This document shows positions 37,625-47,995 of a stretch of DNA of 64,000 bases, one piece after another. The translations under genes and the position numbers were made by a program. Under the pieces are notes generated by a model. It had not been told where the DNA came from. It made no database searches and saw only the letters and a list, made by a program, of their open reading frames with translations. The DNA lies in assembly GCA_003640385.1 (NCBI GenBank), contig RCAB01000154.1, positions 62,001 through 126,000 on the forward strand, in the 5' to 3' direction. The DNA is from Setaria digitata (lineage: Eukaryota > Nematoda > Chromadorea > Rhabditida > Setariidae). The stretch's first letter is position 1. Each line of letters starts with the position of its first letter.

Positions 37625-40446
37625 TTACTGCTCAATAGTCATTCTTTGCTGAGCTAGTTGCTGCACCTGCGGCGGCTGCATACGCTTAGCAGTTCTGCAA
37701 AAAGTGACAATGACACGAGAATCGAAAGCTACTCAAAAAGATCAAATATTTACGCAGAAGTAGATTGAGTAATAAGTTTGTTCTAAAATAATTCATATTA
37801 CCAACAAATTAATTGACTTCTTTCAAGGCCTCAATTTGTTAAAGCAATTAAGCGACGAAATCAGGTTAATTTAATTTTGGTTTAATTTTGTTAAAATCAT
37901 GATAGCGAGAAACTACCTTGTAAGATAAGCCAATCAATATACAAAAGGGTTACAAGAGCATAGGGGAAAGGAGAGTGAGAGAAGAAAGGAAGAGAGAAAG
38001 AGGCAGTGATGGAAATTTAAAGACAAAAAGTAGAAATACGAGTCCTACTTGAGCAAATTCCAGTCGAAGACATAGTCGTAGGTGAAACCCTGTCGATGGA
38101 ACAAATTTCGGAAAAGCTGACGTAAGTGCGAATAGTCTGGCTGCTCTTCAAAGCCTAGACATTTGCAGTACTTCAGATAAGCAGCAAAAGCTTCTAAAAA
38201 TAAGGACATTATAAACATTCGAAGCAGAAACAGCTGTACACAGAAAGGGAACGTTTTATTAGGTGTTTTTCAAACTTACTTTACAGATAAACAAGTTAAA
38301 GTTTGGATGCCTCCCGCTTCTCTGGTAAATCTTTAACTCAAGAAAAGGCGCAAGAAACAACCATATATGATTAAAAGTCGTCAGAAAGAATCCAAATTAT
38401 CAAAATATCCAAACGATATTTAACATGCATTACAGTTAATGTAGATCAACGAAAATGATGCAATACTTGCCTGGATATCCGGCACAAAGCTCTTCAACAG
38501 GCGTGCTCATTTTTTTCTCTGAGATCTTATCATATTTTTGTCGTTTTGTTGCCGCTTTCAATCCTTGCCACGGCAAGGTACCACGGTTGAAATACATAAG
38601 TACATACCCGAGTGATTCAATATCATCCCTTCGACTCTGTTCTTTAAAAAATATGAAATACAAAATGATCAGTTACTAGGTCAGCATTTTCAGAAGCTCA
38701 AATTATCTCCACTGCTCTTTTAATGTCCACCATTATTTCCAAATCAAAAAAAAATACCAAAGAGAAACTCGATTTCACTCTTAAATTTACTAAATGATAT
38801 TCATATTTTCACCTATTCCAAGATGCGTGTTAACAGATGCATATCTCGCCGTCCCCGTAAGGTTCTTATTTTCTCTATAAGGAATATGAGCATGTGTCCT
38901 ACTGCAACGATATTTCTTTGCAAGTCCAAAATCAATGATCTGAAATGTACTTAAACAAAATTTACTACGCATAAACTGAGCTTGCAATAATACCTCGAAT
39001 GATCATCAGGAGAATTATTCGTTCACTCCAAAAATTAATTAAACTTCGTATCGCCTGACTTTCATTTGATAAGATCAGTCTTTTTTCTTACAGTTCCGTA
39101 GCAACATTTCTTTATAACCATCTCTAGAAGCTTCAGCTATGTTTTATAATATAAGAATTAAAATGACTTACATAAACTAAATTGCCTTTCTTGCCCAATC
39201 CCATCAAAAAATTATCAGGTTTAATATCACGATGAATAAAGTCTCTCGAATGAATATATTCAATGCGAGATAGCTAGAAACGACCTCGTTTTAAAAAGTA
39301 GAATGCAGTACTGTGAATATGAATATCAATAAAATTAATTGCAATGTCGATGCACCACTTTAAACAATTCCCTAATAAACTAAATAAACAATAGTTTCAG
39401 TGTTTAATTTCGACTCATGTGTTAACTGTCCTACTTATGAATATTCTCACGAAAGGAAATTTTCCTGTCCTTAAATGCACGTTATAAAGCATATACATAT
39501 GAAACGAGGACTGAAATCTACGTTATAATAACTACATAGCTGATAAACATTTACGATAATTCCAGATGTTAATTCCCACCATTTGGTCGGCTAAAAGCAA
39601 TACAGTCTTCAGAGTAAACTTCCGCGAGCAAAAATTAAATAAATCTTCCAAAGATGGTCCCAGAAGCTCCATTACCATAACATTGTATTCACCTTCGTAA
39701 CCACACCACTTAACCTGAAAAAAAAAAATGTCCACTAAGATGATTTTTGTCTGACAATGATTTTGGAAAATTTTTCTTAAAAGTTGAGAGATTTGCCGTC
39801 CAAATAGCGAAATTTATGCTCACACTGAAATTAGCATCAACGTTTTTTGATCAAAAAGTAGATAGCATACCGCTTGACCTATATAAATGGAAAAGCCTGC
39901 TTTGATATATGAGGAAACACTCTGCAAGTAATCATACATTCTCCCTTCCCCCTCCCATCAAAAGTTAGTGCAAGACACTTCCTCCAACGAAAGGTCAGCT
40001 GAGCTATTAATTACGATCCTAAAATTATTACATACCTGTGGAATACCTATTCCTCCACTCATCAATTTATATAATCTAGCCTCGATGTGCAGCTGTGGAT
40101 GTTTGGTTTTCACACATTCCAATTTGATTGCTACCTCTTCCTGTGTTAAGATATTTTGTCCTGTAAAACTGTAGATAGAGGAACTGGTTAAAAAATTAAA
40201 TGAGAAAAAATACATATACTCCCCACAACTGACTTTTACCCGTTAGAAAAGAAATACTCAAATTAATATAATGGTCTCGTATTTTCTAAATTTAATTCTA
40301 GTTATAGTAAGTCACAAATACTTCTGCAAAGTTTTTTGAAATGTAGAGAAAAAATTTCGAAGCACTCTACCCAAATAGATGTCACCAAATGAACCACTAC
40401 CAATTTTGCGACCAAGCCGAAAGCGACCGCCAACCCTAAGCTCCAT
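37625..40446 (-). CDS. kin-20: Casein kinase 1 delta/epsilon (doubletime/KIN-20 type)
   Basis: Eight exons: 40446-40371, 40160-40036, 39714-39580, 39273-39172, 38939-38813, 38641-38471, 38193-38049 and 37694-37625, giving 316 aa with all phases agreeing. N-terminus [20 protein letters not shown] is the delta/epsilon type. Also seen: the P-loop [11 protein letters not shown], catalytic Lys in [76 protein letters not shown], and the C-lobe end [13 protein letters not shown]. Family role: Ser/Thr kinase acting in circadian timing, development and Wnt signalling. Odd points: the tail after the kinase domain is only about 20 aa ([20 protein letters not shown]), far shorter than the vertebrate autoinhibitory tail, and the intron at 38194-38470 has a GC donor (CCAG/GCAAGT). 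A TTTGCAG acceptor 5 nt before the ATG suggests trans-splicing. Confidence 0.97.
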
Positions 40447-41618
40447 TAATACTGCAAACAGATCAGTATATTTCAGGCAAGATAAAGAACCAAATAAAAC
40501 ACTGAATTCTCCGTTCAAAAAGGTTTTGATACCCCAGCTGCTTCACATTATTATTTTCGGACTTTGGGGACGTTACGCAGCGAATCTAAAGGTGTGCGTT
40601 AAGAACAGAAAAAGACCGAAATTTTAGGACCAGGAATACGGGAAAATAATTCATTAGATTGGAAACCGGATACAAAATGACCGGAAGATCATCAATGGTT
40701 TGGGAAACAACGACACTATGGATTTCCAAACAGCTATAGACGATAAACCATCCGTAATATCGCACAAGAAGTCCTACCTCCACCCACCTACCCACCCACC
40801 CACACATCCACCCCCTCACACTGTCAAACCAATGCAAACCACCTTTGACGACATGGCTTGTGAAAAATTTGTAAAAATTAATGGAGTTACTGGGTTTCAT
40901 AAGCTGTAGCATAGGTAGTTTGTACTGAAGTCGCTGTAATGGACCCGTGAATTGCTGTGACTGAACTAGCTGTCTCGCAGAAAGTCATATATTGCACACA
41001 TCTCACTGATATGGAATAAGTGATCGGTTATGTTGCCACAACCAGCATTCTCAAGCAGGAGTTTTACCCGTCGGGTATGCACAGGTCACAATTGGAAGAA
41101 TTGAAAATAACTGTAATCATCTTACTCACCGGTGCAAAACATACCCGAAAAGTCAAGAGTGCTGAATGGGAACGGATCGTATATGCCGTCAATATATGCA
41201 TGTGGTGGCATATGTAGAATGGGTCTTAACTGCCACTGAAACGGATATGCCTTTTCCAGCTTCATAGTGGTGATGGATATATATCTGGAACTGCAAGCAA
41301 GGGAGAATTATTCTATGAACTAGAAAGAAAATGAAATGTGAACTCAACAATTCCTAGGCGATCCGGATAATAACCTGATCAGACTAAATCGACTACCCAA
41401 AGAATTGGACGGCTTTGACAGTAACTATTAAATCCATTGTATTTTGCAATATACATACATCTCTATCCACTGTAAAAAAAATCAGCAGTTTTTTTTTTTT
41501 GCATATTCAAATTAGTAGCTCCAATTGAATCATTAAAAAATCTGAAATATGCTCACTGTAACAAGATTGATCACATTGTTCGGTCTGGTAGTTTTAAATC
41601 GGGGAGAATATACGGAAC
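40447..41618. promoter_or_regulatory. Shared upstream region of divergent kin-20 and DXO-like genes
   Basis: About 1.2 kb between two divergent start codons, so it should contain both promoters. It contains a pyrimidine-rich CCAC/CCCA tandem tract (about 40777-40821) that could form unusual DNA structure. A TTTGCAG acceptor sits at 40452 for the kin-20 mRNA. Small open frames (40700-40909, 41020-41217 plus; 40586-40912 minus) lack splice or domain support. Confidence 0.5.
40777..40821. repeat. CCCA/CCAC-rich simple repeat
   Basis: A strongly strand-biased pyrimidine/adenine tract with repeated CCCACC units, in the intergenic region between kin-20 and the DXO-like gene. It stands out from the AT-rich background. 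Confidence 0.8.
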
Positions 41619-44329
41619 ATGAGTCGATTCTCAGCATTAGATCGACAACATATGTTTGATGATGTCGAACGCTGGGAACCTTTAACTTCGTTTACTCGAC
41701 ATTACACTGGTCTCGGATGCTCGAATGAAAGAACTGCACCTGACAGCATGAAAAATTTTAAAGTGGAAACCCTCTTTGACTACTCGTTACTCCAAAACGG
41801 TCATAATAGGAAAAAAATTATTCAGCTGGATGGGATCGCACCGATTATTGAGGGTATACTTTTCTTTTGTTCAAGCAGCAAGAAATTTCAAAATTTCCTG
41901 CAAAATTCGATCTTGAGAATTTTAGAAACAGGTGGTCATCCTAATTTTACACTATAGCTTTAACTGTGTATTATTTTAACTGAATTCGAAGGTATTGTAG
42001 ATGAAGATGATCCAAATTTCAAAGGAGATTCATGCCAATTAGAGCATCGTCGGCGAACCGAAGGAACAGCAATTGAATCTCATCATTCTATGGAAGTGCC
42101 AATTGCGCTAACGCGTTATTTGCGTCCTAATTTAAAATTTGATATCGTTACCACGAAGACTTTCCTAGCAATGCTTTGTAGGTAAGTATTTCCATCTTGT
42201 ATTATTTATTTTTCTGATATGTTTTTGTACCTTCTCACTTCCTAACTCACTTTAAGTATGTGCTGAAAGTCCAAACTTTATCATATTTGCCAGGTTTCAA
42301 AAATGTCTCAATGGAAACTTTCTCATATATCAGTTACTGATCAGGGTATACTGGTGACAGAATGGTGGTATTATGAAAACTTTTGTAGCTGTACTTGTAG
42401 ATTCATTGACAATGAACATCGCTTTTACCGTTTTGATATCGAACGAGTAGGAAATTTAGTTATCATTGAGGAAGTGCCTTACGGCGATGCACGCCCTTCT
42501 AAAACCTACCTCCAAGGAGCATTGGATATTTTAACAGGCCGGTGAGTTTATAGTATTTTCAAATTCAACAATGAAATTGAGATAAAGGTACAAAAATTAA
42601 TTCAAAGAAAAATATTCGATATTTTTTTTTTTCCATTTGTTGCTTTATCTGGGTTGTGGAAGTTCTCAGTTCAAAATGATCACACTTCAGTAATAGGTTG
42701 AGTGGTAATTGTTCATAAACCGTGTTAAAAATTTTAAAAATATGAAGCATAATATTCAAGAGCCAGTATGGATTATCGACAAGTATCAATTTGTGAATTT
42801 GGTACGAAGCGCATCCTGTTGCGACAGCATGTCGATTTAGCGGAATCTTCAGGAACTGGACGAAGCCACACACAGACCTATTGGCAACGAAGTAATTACT
42901 ACTTTATAAGAGATTTCTGGAATAGTTTTTGTGGAGTGAAATCTCACATTTAGAAAATTTGTAGTTTTTCAGCAAATCTAGTTCCTGACTATTTCAGACA
43001 ATGCTCATCAGTACTCTCCTCAAGATCCATTCTTCCCGACACTGAAGGATACAATCCCATCTATTGCGAAGATTGAAGGATTCATCGATCAACCGGAACC
43101 TATCTTTCATATTGACGGCACAAATGTCGCGATTCAGGGACCACTCGTGTATGCATAGTTTTCACTTATTGAAAGGAAATATCGAAAAGAATAGTTTCAG
43201 AATGATTGTTAGAACTTTGTTGAAGACAAAAAAAAAATGGAATTATGGTTGTAGGCCGGAGACACCAAAAAAGCCAATCGAGATAATGTGTCGATCATTC
43301 CAACGCTTTTCAGTATGCACTTCCTCCTATTAGTTCACTAATTTCCTTTATTCTGTTATTTTTCATATGCAAATTTAAGGAATATGATGGACAAATATTT
43401 AAAAAATTTAGACATAATCCTGTTGAACCGTTCGCTTTTTTTTTTTCAATTTCTGCAAGTATCTGAATTTTTCCAAGTTCTGTTAACTGAGCAGTGCGAC
43501 TTATAAATATTTAAATATTCAAAGTAGATATTACCAAAAATTTATTAAAATTCTTATAGTTTGAAAATCTTCAAATGAAATGGCCTAATATGATTTTCTC
43601 GGGTGCTGATCGTATCGTTAGTGTGTTGCATGTTAGAGGATTAATTGATCACAAGCCAAAAAGTTTTACTTTTGAAGACATCGCACCTAAAGGTTACTAA
43701 AGGACTTTTTTTTAATAGAGAAACTTTTTTCGCTTTTCAAGTAATTATTTACAAACTTCAAAAAAAAAAAAAAAAATGCTAACAAATTATGTAGTCTAAT
43801 AATGAAGTGACTTATTGGTTAAAGAGTGGATGAGATAAAGGGAGTTAGACATTTCTTAATTCATTTTAAGCATCGTTCATATATCTTTGTAAAAAAGTGC
43901 GACCTAATATTTTCAATTCAGGATATAAAAATACGATGGCACGCGCATCAGCGCTTTGTCGACACATCTTCGATTACATACAGACCCTTCGCTGTTCTGA
44001 TTGTGATAAAATGGCTCTTATTTGGTATGTTATGAAATTTTAAATCATGAAATAGGTGTTTATATTTTATCAAAAACATGAATATTTCTTAGTTTTTGGG
44101 GAGTTCACAGATTTCATGCAGTAAATGGTTTGAGCGGAATTTTGAAGACCATAACAGAGAAATAAGTTAAAATATTCCGTTTAGGGTAAATGACAAACAG
44201 CTTCCATCGGATGTTAATGATGGTAATCATTTGGTTCTATACCGTCGTCGTCAGAATGTCAGAGCCTTCGATGAAAGCGCATTTGTCTCCCCACCACTTC
44301 GTTCCTCAATTCTTCGAACATTCCAGTGA
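41619..44329 (+). CDS. DXO/Rai1 (Dom3Z) family-like protein with degenerate active site
   Basis: Nine exons: 41619-41853, 41992-42181, 42294-42541, 42761-42891, 42998-43148, 43255-43312, 43560-43692, 43922-44024 and 44185-44329, about 464 aa. The assignment rests on the ordered layout of the Rai1/DXO fold: SQWKLSHISVTDQGILVTEW early, the equivalent of the RTRLGxHxLLxGExD region as CEFGTKRILLRQHVDLAE, an EhK region as KKPIEIMCRSF, then QMKWPNMIFSGADRIVSVL and a CRHIFDYIQTL helix leading to ALIW. DXO enzymes remove faulty or NAD caps from RNA and degrade it 5'-3'. Here motif III reads HVD instead of ExD and motif IV reads EIM instead of ExK, so metal binding is probably lost. Exons 2 and 3 disagree by one base; one more A in the run at 42299-42303 would join them. 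Confidence 0.78.
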
Positions 44330-44690
44330 AGTTTAATGCCAAATTAAAAGTATCCCGTTAATGTGCGTTATCATATATCATCCTCATGTCATTTAAAAAT
44401 ATTTTATATAGTTGATGTTGAATTTCAAAATCATATTGAAATCTGATGCTTTGTAAAAGAAACCGTATCATGCAGTTGGATTTCTTTTTGAAAGGCAGTG
44501 TCTGTAATTGAATTGGATCAAGTTCTAAGAATTCTGCTCAAAACCTTTTATTTTCTTCTACCTGTACTCGACTTTTTAACAACCATCAATGGGCATATTT
44601 CACTACATGGTGTGTGCAAATGTTCCTTGCTTTATGCGTGAAATTATAAGAATTATAAGACTCAAAAATTGTTATTTCGTGTAATTCTTT
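44330..44690. other. Short convergent intergenic region
   Basis: About 360 bp between the stop of the DXO-like gene (plus) and the stop of the saposin-like gene (minus). It should hold both 3' UTRs. No other feature seen. Confidence 0.6.
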
Positions 44691-46770
44691 TCAATATTCC
44701 GATTGCATGCTGTGCTTGCAGGCTCCCAGGAACTGAAAAAAATTACTCGTTAGTGAATCAAAAGCAGGGATAGAATTATTGCTCATTTTTCGACACTTTC
44801 TGTAGGAAAACATAATGAGAACAAAATTTCAAATTTTAAATAATACCTTGCAAATATCATGCTGGTTTAAGTAGATAACTGTCCAGTCTAGAAATTTCGG
44901 CATATAGGTCATGGTCAAGTTCTCGCACTAAAGTAAACAAAAAAAATTTCAGTCATCCATTGAACAGACTTTATTGACTTCATATTATTTTAAGTTAGGA
45001 AGCGCGTTATTTTTATTCAGAGACTATTTTTAACAAAAGTAAAATTGCCTTAGTATCATTAAATTAAATACAAGAGGAAAAATAAAATACAAATGAAGGT
45101 GAAGTAATGGAAAAGATTATGACTCGTATCGAGTGGTCAGCAGCACTTCATTAATGACTAAAATTTTTCATTCGTTATAATTCCAATGGAAAACTCACAA
45201 GGTTCTTTTCATGGGGCAATTTTTGGCAAAATTTATGGTATAAAATATTTTCCAGAACTTTTTGGAAAGCTGAATCGACTAATCGTGCCTTTATTTTGCT
45301 TAATGCATCTCGACATGCTTCACACGTTTTCAGATTTCCTGCTGAAAAATACGGTTTAGTGTCAATATTGGGTAAAATCATGAACAATCTATAGTACTGA
45401 TTGTCATCTAAGTAGTTAAACAATAATAATTCAAAATTCTGCCTTAATACACCATCAGAAAACGACTCATTTCATTCTAACAAAGAGGCAATATTATTTA
45501 TGACAAGAGATCTCATAAATAAGGTTTCAAATCACAAGAGAGTCCAACTCTATTTGCTGTATCAAGATACGAAATTAACAACTTCCAATATTGAATGAAA
45601 AAAGTACTGGGACTAACATTTCAATGTGCTTCTAGTCCTTAGTTCAGTTAAGGGCTTCGCAAAGCTTTTCTCCGTGCGCAGTATGTTACTACTGTTTTCC
45701 TGAAATATTATTTTCTTTTCATCTGATGTGTTTTGTTATCTATCTAGTGAAATGAAATGAGTTGTTTGTAGGAAAAAATGGGGCGAAGAGGAGGTGAAGA
45801 TCAATTTTTACTTTTTAGTACAATTCCGAGAACGAAGTTAAAATTGAAGTTCAAATTCTTAATCCAAATCATGAATGTTTTAGATATTTGAAAAAGATTG
45901 TTTCCTGCTACCGAAAAATCGAAAAAAATAAAAATTAGATGAGGTGTGAAATGTAATGAGAGGTGTAATATGAGTACAGGGATAAATAATTAGCAGCAAA
46001 TATTGTTTGAAAATGAAAAATTTGAAATAATTGAATGGCAACCTTTTGAAGAGTGATACTGCCATCTTCCAATATGGAAATTGGTTCGGTAAAACGTTTG
46101 CAAAGACCAATGTCGGCACAGAACTGAAAATTTTTATGAAATGCACTATTGACGAAATATTTCAAATTTGAAACTTAAGAGAGTTTACTTTCTATATGGT
46201 ATATTTCTCTTCAAAATAATTATGAAAATGAAAATTACTCTGAGAACATTAGAAGTTGCGAGAGGAGAACATTCATCAATAGATTCACTTTATTTAGGCC
46301 AAAACGACTCTAATATATATATTTGATAGATGTTCAGAGAGTACTTATGCACAGTGTAGGAAAAACGGAAGCACTGTTAAAGAGCCTTGACTTATCTGAA
46401 GGTTACAAAGTATCAACAAACTTACTGTCTTTGTATTTTGCAGCAGTTTATCCAGCTCGTCAATAAGTTCTGGCAAGAATTCTTCAAGTAGCAGATCGCA
46501 CTGCAAAATAAGCTTATCTGATAAAATTCGATCATTTGTCCACATTTTAAAACAATTCCAAAGTTCTTTCGAAGATTTCAATCCCGAAAACTGTGACGGC
46601 ATAATTTGGAATACAACTCAGCACATGCATACTTTTCCTTGCAAACTGCCTAACTGACTGCAAATTTCTTCCGAAATGAATCGTTTCAATCGTTGCTGAA
46701 CTTTTTCATCTTCTATCGCACGCTTTAGTTCTTGTGCTGCGAATTGGCATTCTTCACATATCAAATCACT
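44691..46770 (-). CDS. Two-domain saposin-B-like protein, N-terminal exon not found
   Basis: Exons, minus strand: 46770-46633, 46500-46426, 46123-46043, about 45438-45199, 44927-44847 and 44732-44691. Domain 1 has the six-cysteine saposin-B pattern: CEEC in exon 1, EEIC, GKC, then FC and LC in FCADIGLC. Domain 2 repeats it: CEAC, HKFC, NLC, DICK and GAC, ending KHSMQSEY. Saposin-B folds are disulfide-locked helical bundles that bind or disturb lipid membranes; nematode members act in the gut, lysosome or secretions. No signal-peptide exon could be placed upstream of 46770, so the 5' end is incomplete. The start of the fourth exon is ambiguous (acceptors at 45438 or 45396 keep phase; the strong TTTTTCAG at 45342 does not). 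The complete saposin gene at 47424-47995 lies just upstream, suggesting tandem duplication. Confidence 0.82.
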
Positions 46771-47423
46771 CTGGAATATCAGCATTGATAATTTACAAAA
46801 AAAAACTTCAGCTGCTAAATACCTATTTTAATTTGAACATACATTTGCAGTTTGCCCTCATCTAAAATTTCAGTTAACCATCCTGTGGCAATCCTACCGT
46901 CTTTCTATTCCATAAATTAAATATCGAAATGAGGAACAAGTCCCAAGCCATAACATAAACAAAGTACCGCCGAGTTTTCATCGACATTTTTTCTTCCATA
47001 AATCATATTTATTCGATGGAAATGCTCAATTTTTCGATTTGAACAAAGGCGGAAACGTTGGCAAATTTTTTCTGGATTTTTCTAAAATGTAATCACATTT
47101 TGCTTGAAACATTTTACATCCAATAAACTTTTTATAGAAATATGTTTTTGAGCCCAGTTAAGAAGAATGCATTCAGATTCAATTTCAAGAAAAAAAAAAT
47201 GTCTAAATCAACTTCAGAATGTTGATTTAGACATTTTTTTTCTTGAAATTTCATGTTTAATATGCTTTCGAGGATTCAATACAACATCGACTGAACAATG
47301 CCGAAGTGAAGTGATGGTCTTCTTCACTTTCATTTATAAAGAGTTATGGCAAAATCAAGGTTTCTTGCTGCTAATTTAAGTATTTGAATCGTGCTGGTTT
47401 TACAGTTAATTTCTTGAAATTCG
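46771..47423. other. Region between the two saposin genes
   Basis: About 650 bp between two genes on the same strand. It should hold the missing signal exon of the two-domain gene, unless that gene is expressed from a shared pre-mRNA. It contains a long hairpin (47181-47251). No signal-peptide-like ATG exon with a usable donor was found. Confidence 0.5.
47181..47251. repeat. Long inverted repeat (hairpin) between saposin genes
   Basis: The arm at 47181-47212 (core ATGTCTAAATCAAC) and the arm at 47221-47251 (core GTTGATTTAGACAT) are reverse complements over about 30 bp, apart from a two-base difference in an A/T run (10 As against 8 Ts). The loop is 8 nt. It resembles an snapback insertion or a small-RNA-type hairpin; no function is shown. 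Confidence 0.85.
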
Positions 47424-47995
47424 CTAAAGAAACCCAGAACTACAATCGAATTTGCACTGCTATAATGAACAGACATGGTGAGTTTCCTTTAAAAGCACAA
47501 TTTTCATGTTTAAAAAATGGCTCATGACGAGTAGACACAAAAATGAACCAAGTAAGGTTCAAGTTTCTCGATGAAATGGTCTAGCTGATTGACTACCACA
47601 CGACATTCATCTTCATACGGTGTCTCGTGGCAAAGTATACGTAATAAGTCTTTTAACTCGGCAACTTTTTCTGGATTTTTGATGGCTTCCGCAAAACGGC
47701 TGATAAGCTGAAATTATAACTGAAGGCCTTTGATTTGGATTATCAAAAAAGAAGCAAATACCTTGCTTAGAGGATCGAAAAATTGAAGTGATAAATAAAT
47801 GCAGGAAAATTTAAATCAAATTTTGAAAAAATCTGTCAAAAATCTAACCATTTTACACTCATTACATGTACCGTTAAATGATGTTGTTTGGGAAATCAAA
47901 ATTTCTTTTGGTGTTTTATTTTCCTTCAAAATAAATTCCTTGTACGCAGCAGTGAGTCCAATCAGTGCAGAAAGTACAAGAAGTTTAACCATCAT
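47424..47995 (-). CDS. Single-domain secreted saposin-B-like protein
   Basis: Three exons, 47995-47849, 47707-47549 and 47459-47424, all phase 0, giving 113 aa. The N-terminus MMVKLLVLSALIGLTAA is a clear signal peptide, so the protein is secreted or lysosomal. Mature part: CNEC (Cys 1-2), helices (SRFAEAIKNPEKVAELKDLL), LC and EC (Cys 3-4), then QC and DC (Cys 5-6) in QCKFDCSSGFL. This is the six-cysteine saposin-B pattern, with a shorter gap (CKFDC) between the last two cysteines than the usual five residues. Expected role: lipid or membrane interaction. The ATG pair at 47990-47995 lies 2 nt behind a CCGCAG acceptor-like site. The 141-codon plus-strand frame over this gene is an antisense shadow. 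Confidence 0.83.

Noticed and set aside
38436..40518. CK1 alpha (kin-19 type) as the identity of the kinase
   Set aside because: The N-terminus [12 protein letters not shown], the [11 protein letters not shown] segment and the HRQGF..DYVFDW end are of delta/epsilon type.
41619..44329. An unrelated nematode-specific protein instead of a DXO-like one
   Set aside because: Individual exons look unfamiliar, but the order of motifs through to the C-terminal CxxxF...LIW unit fits the Rai1/DXO fold best.
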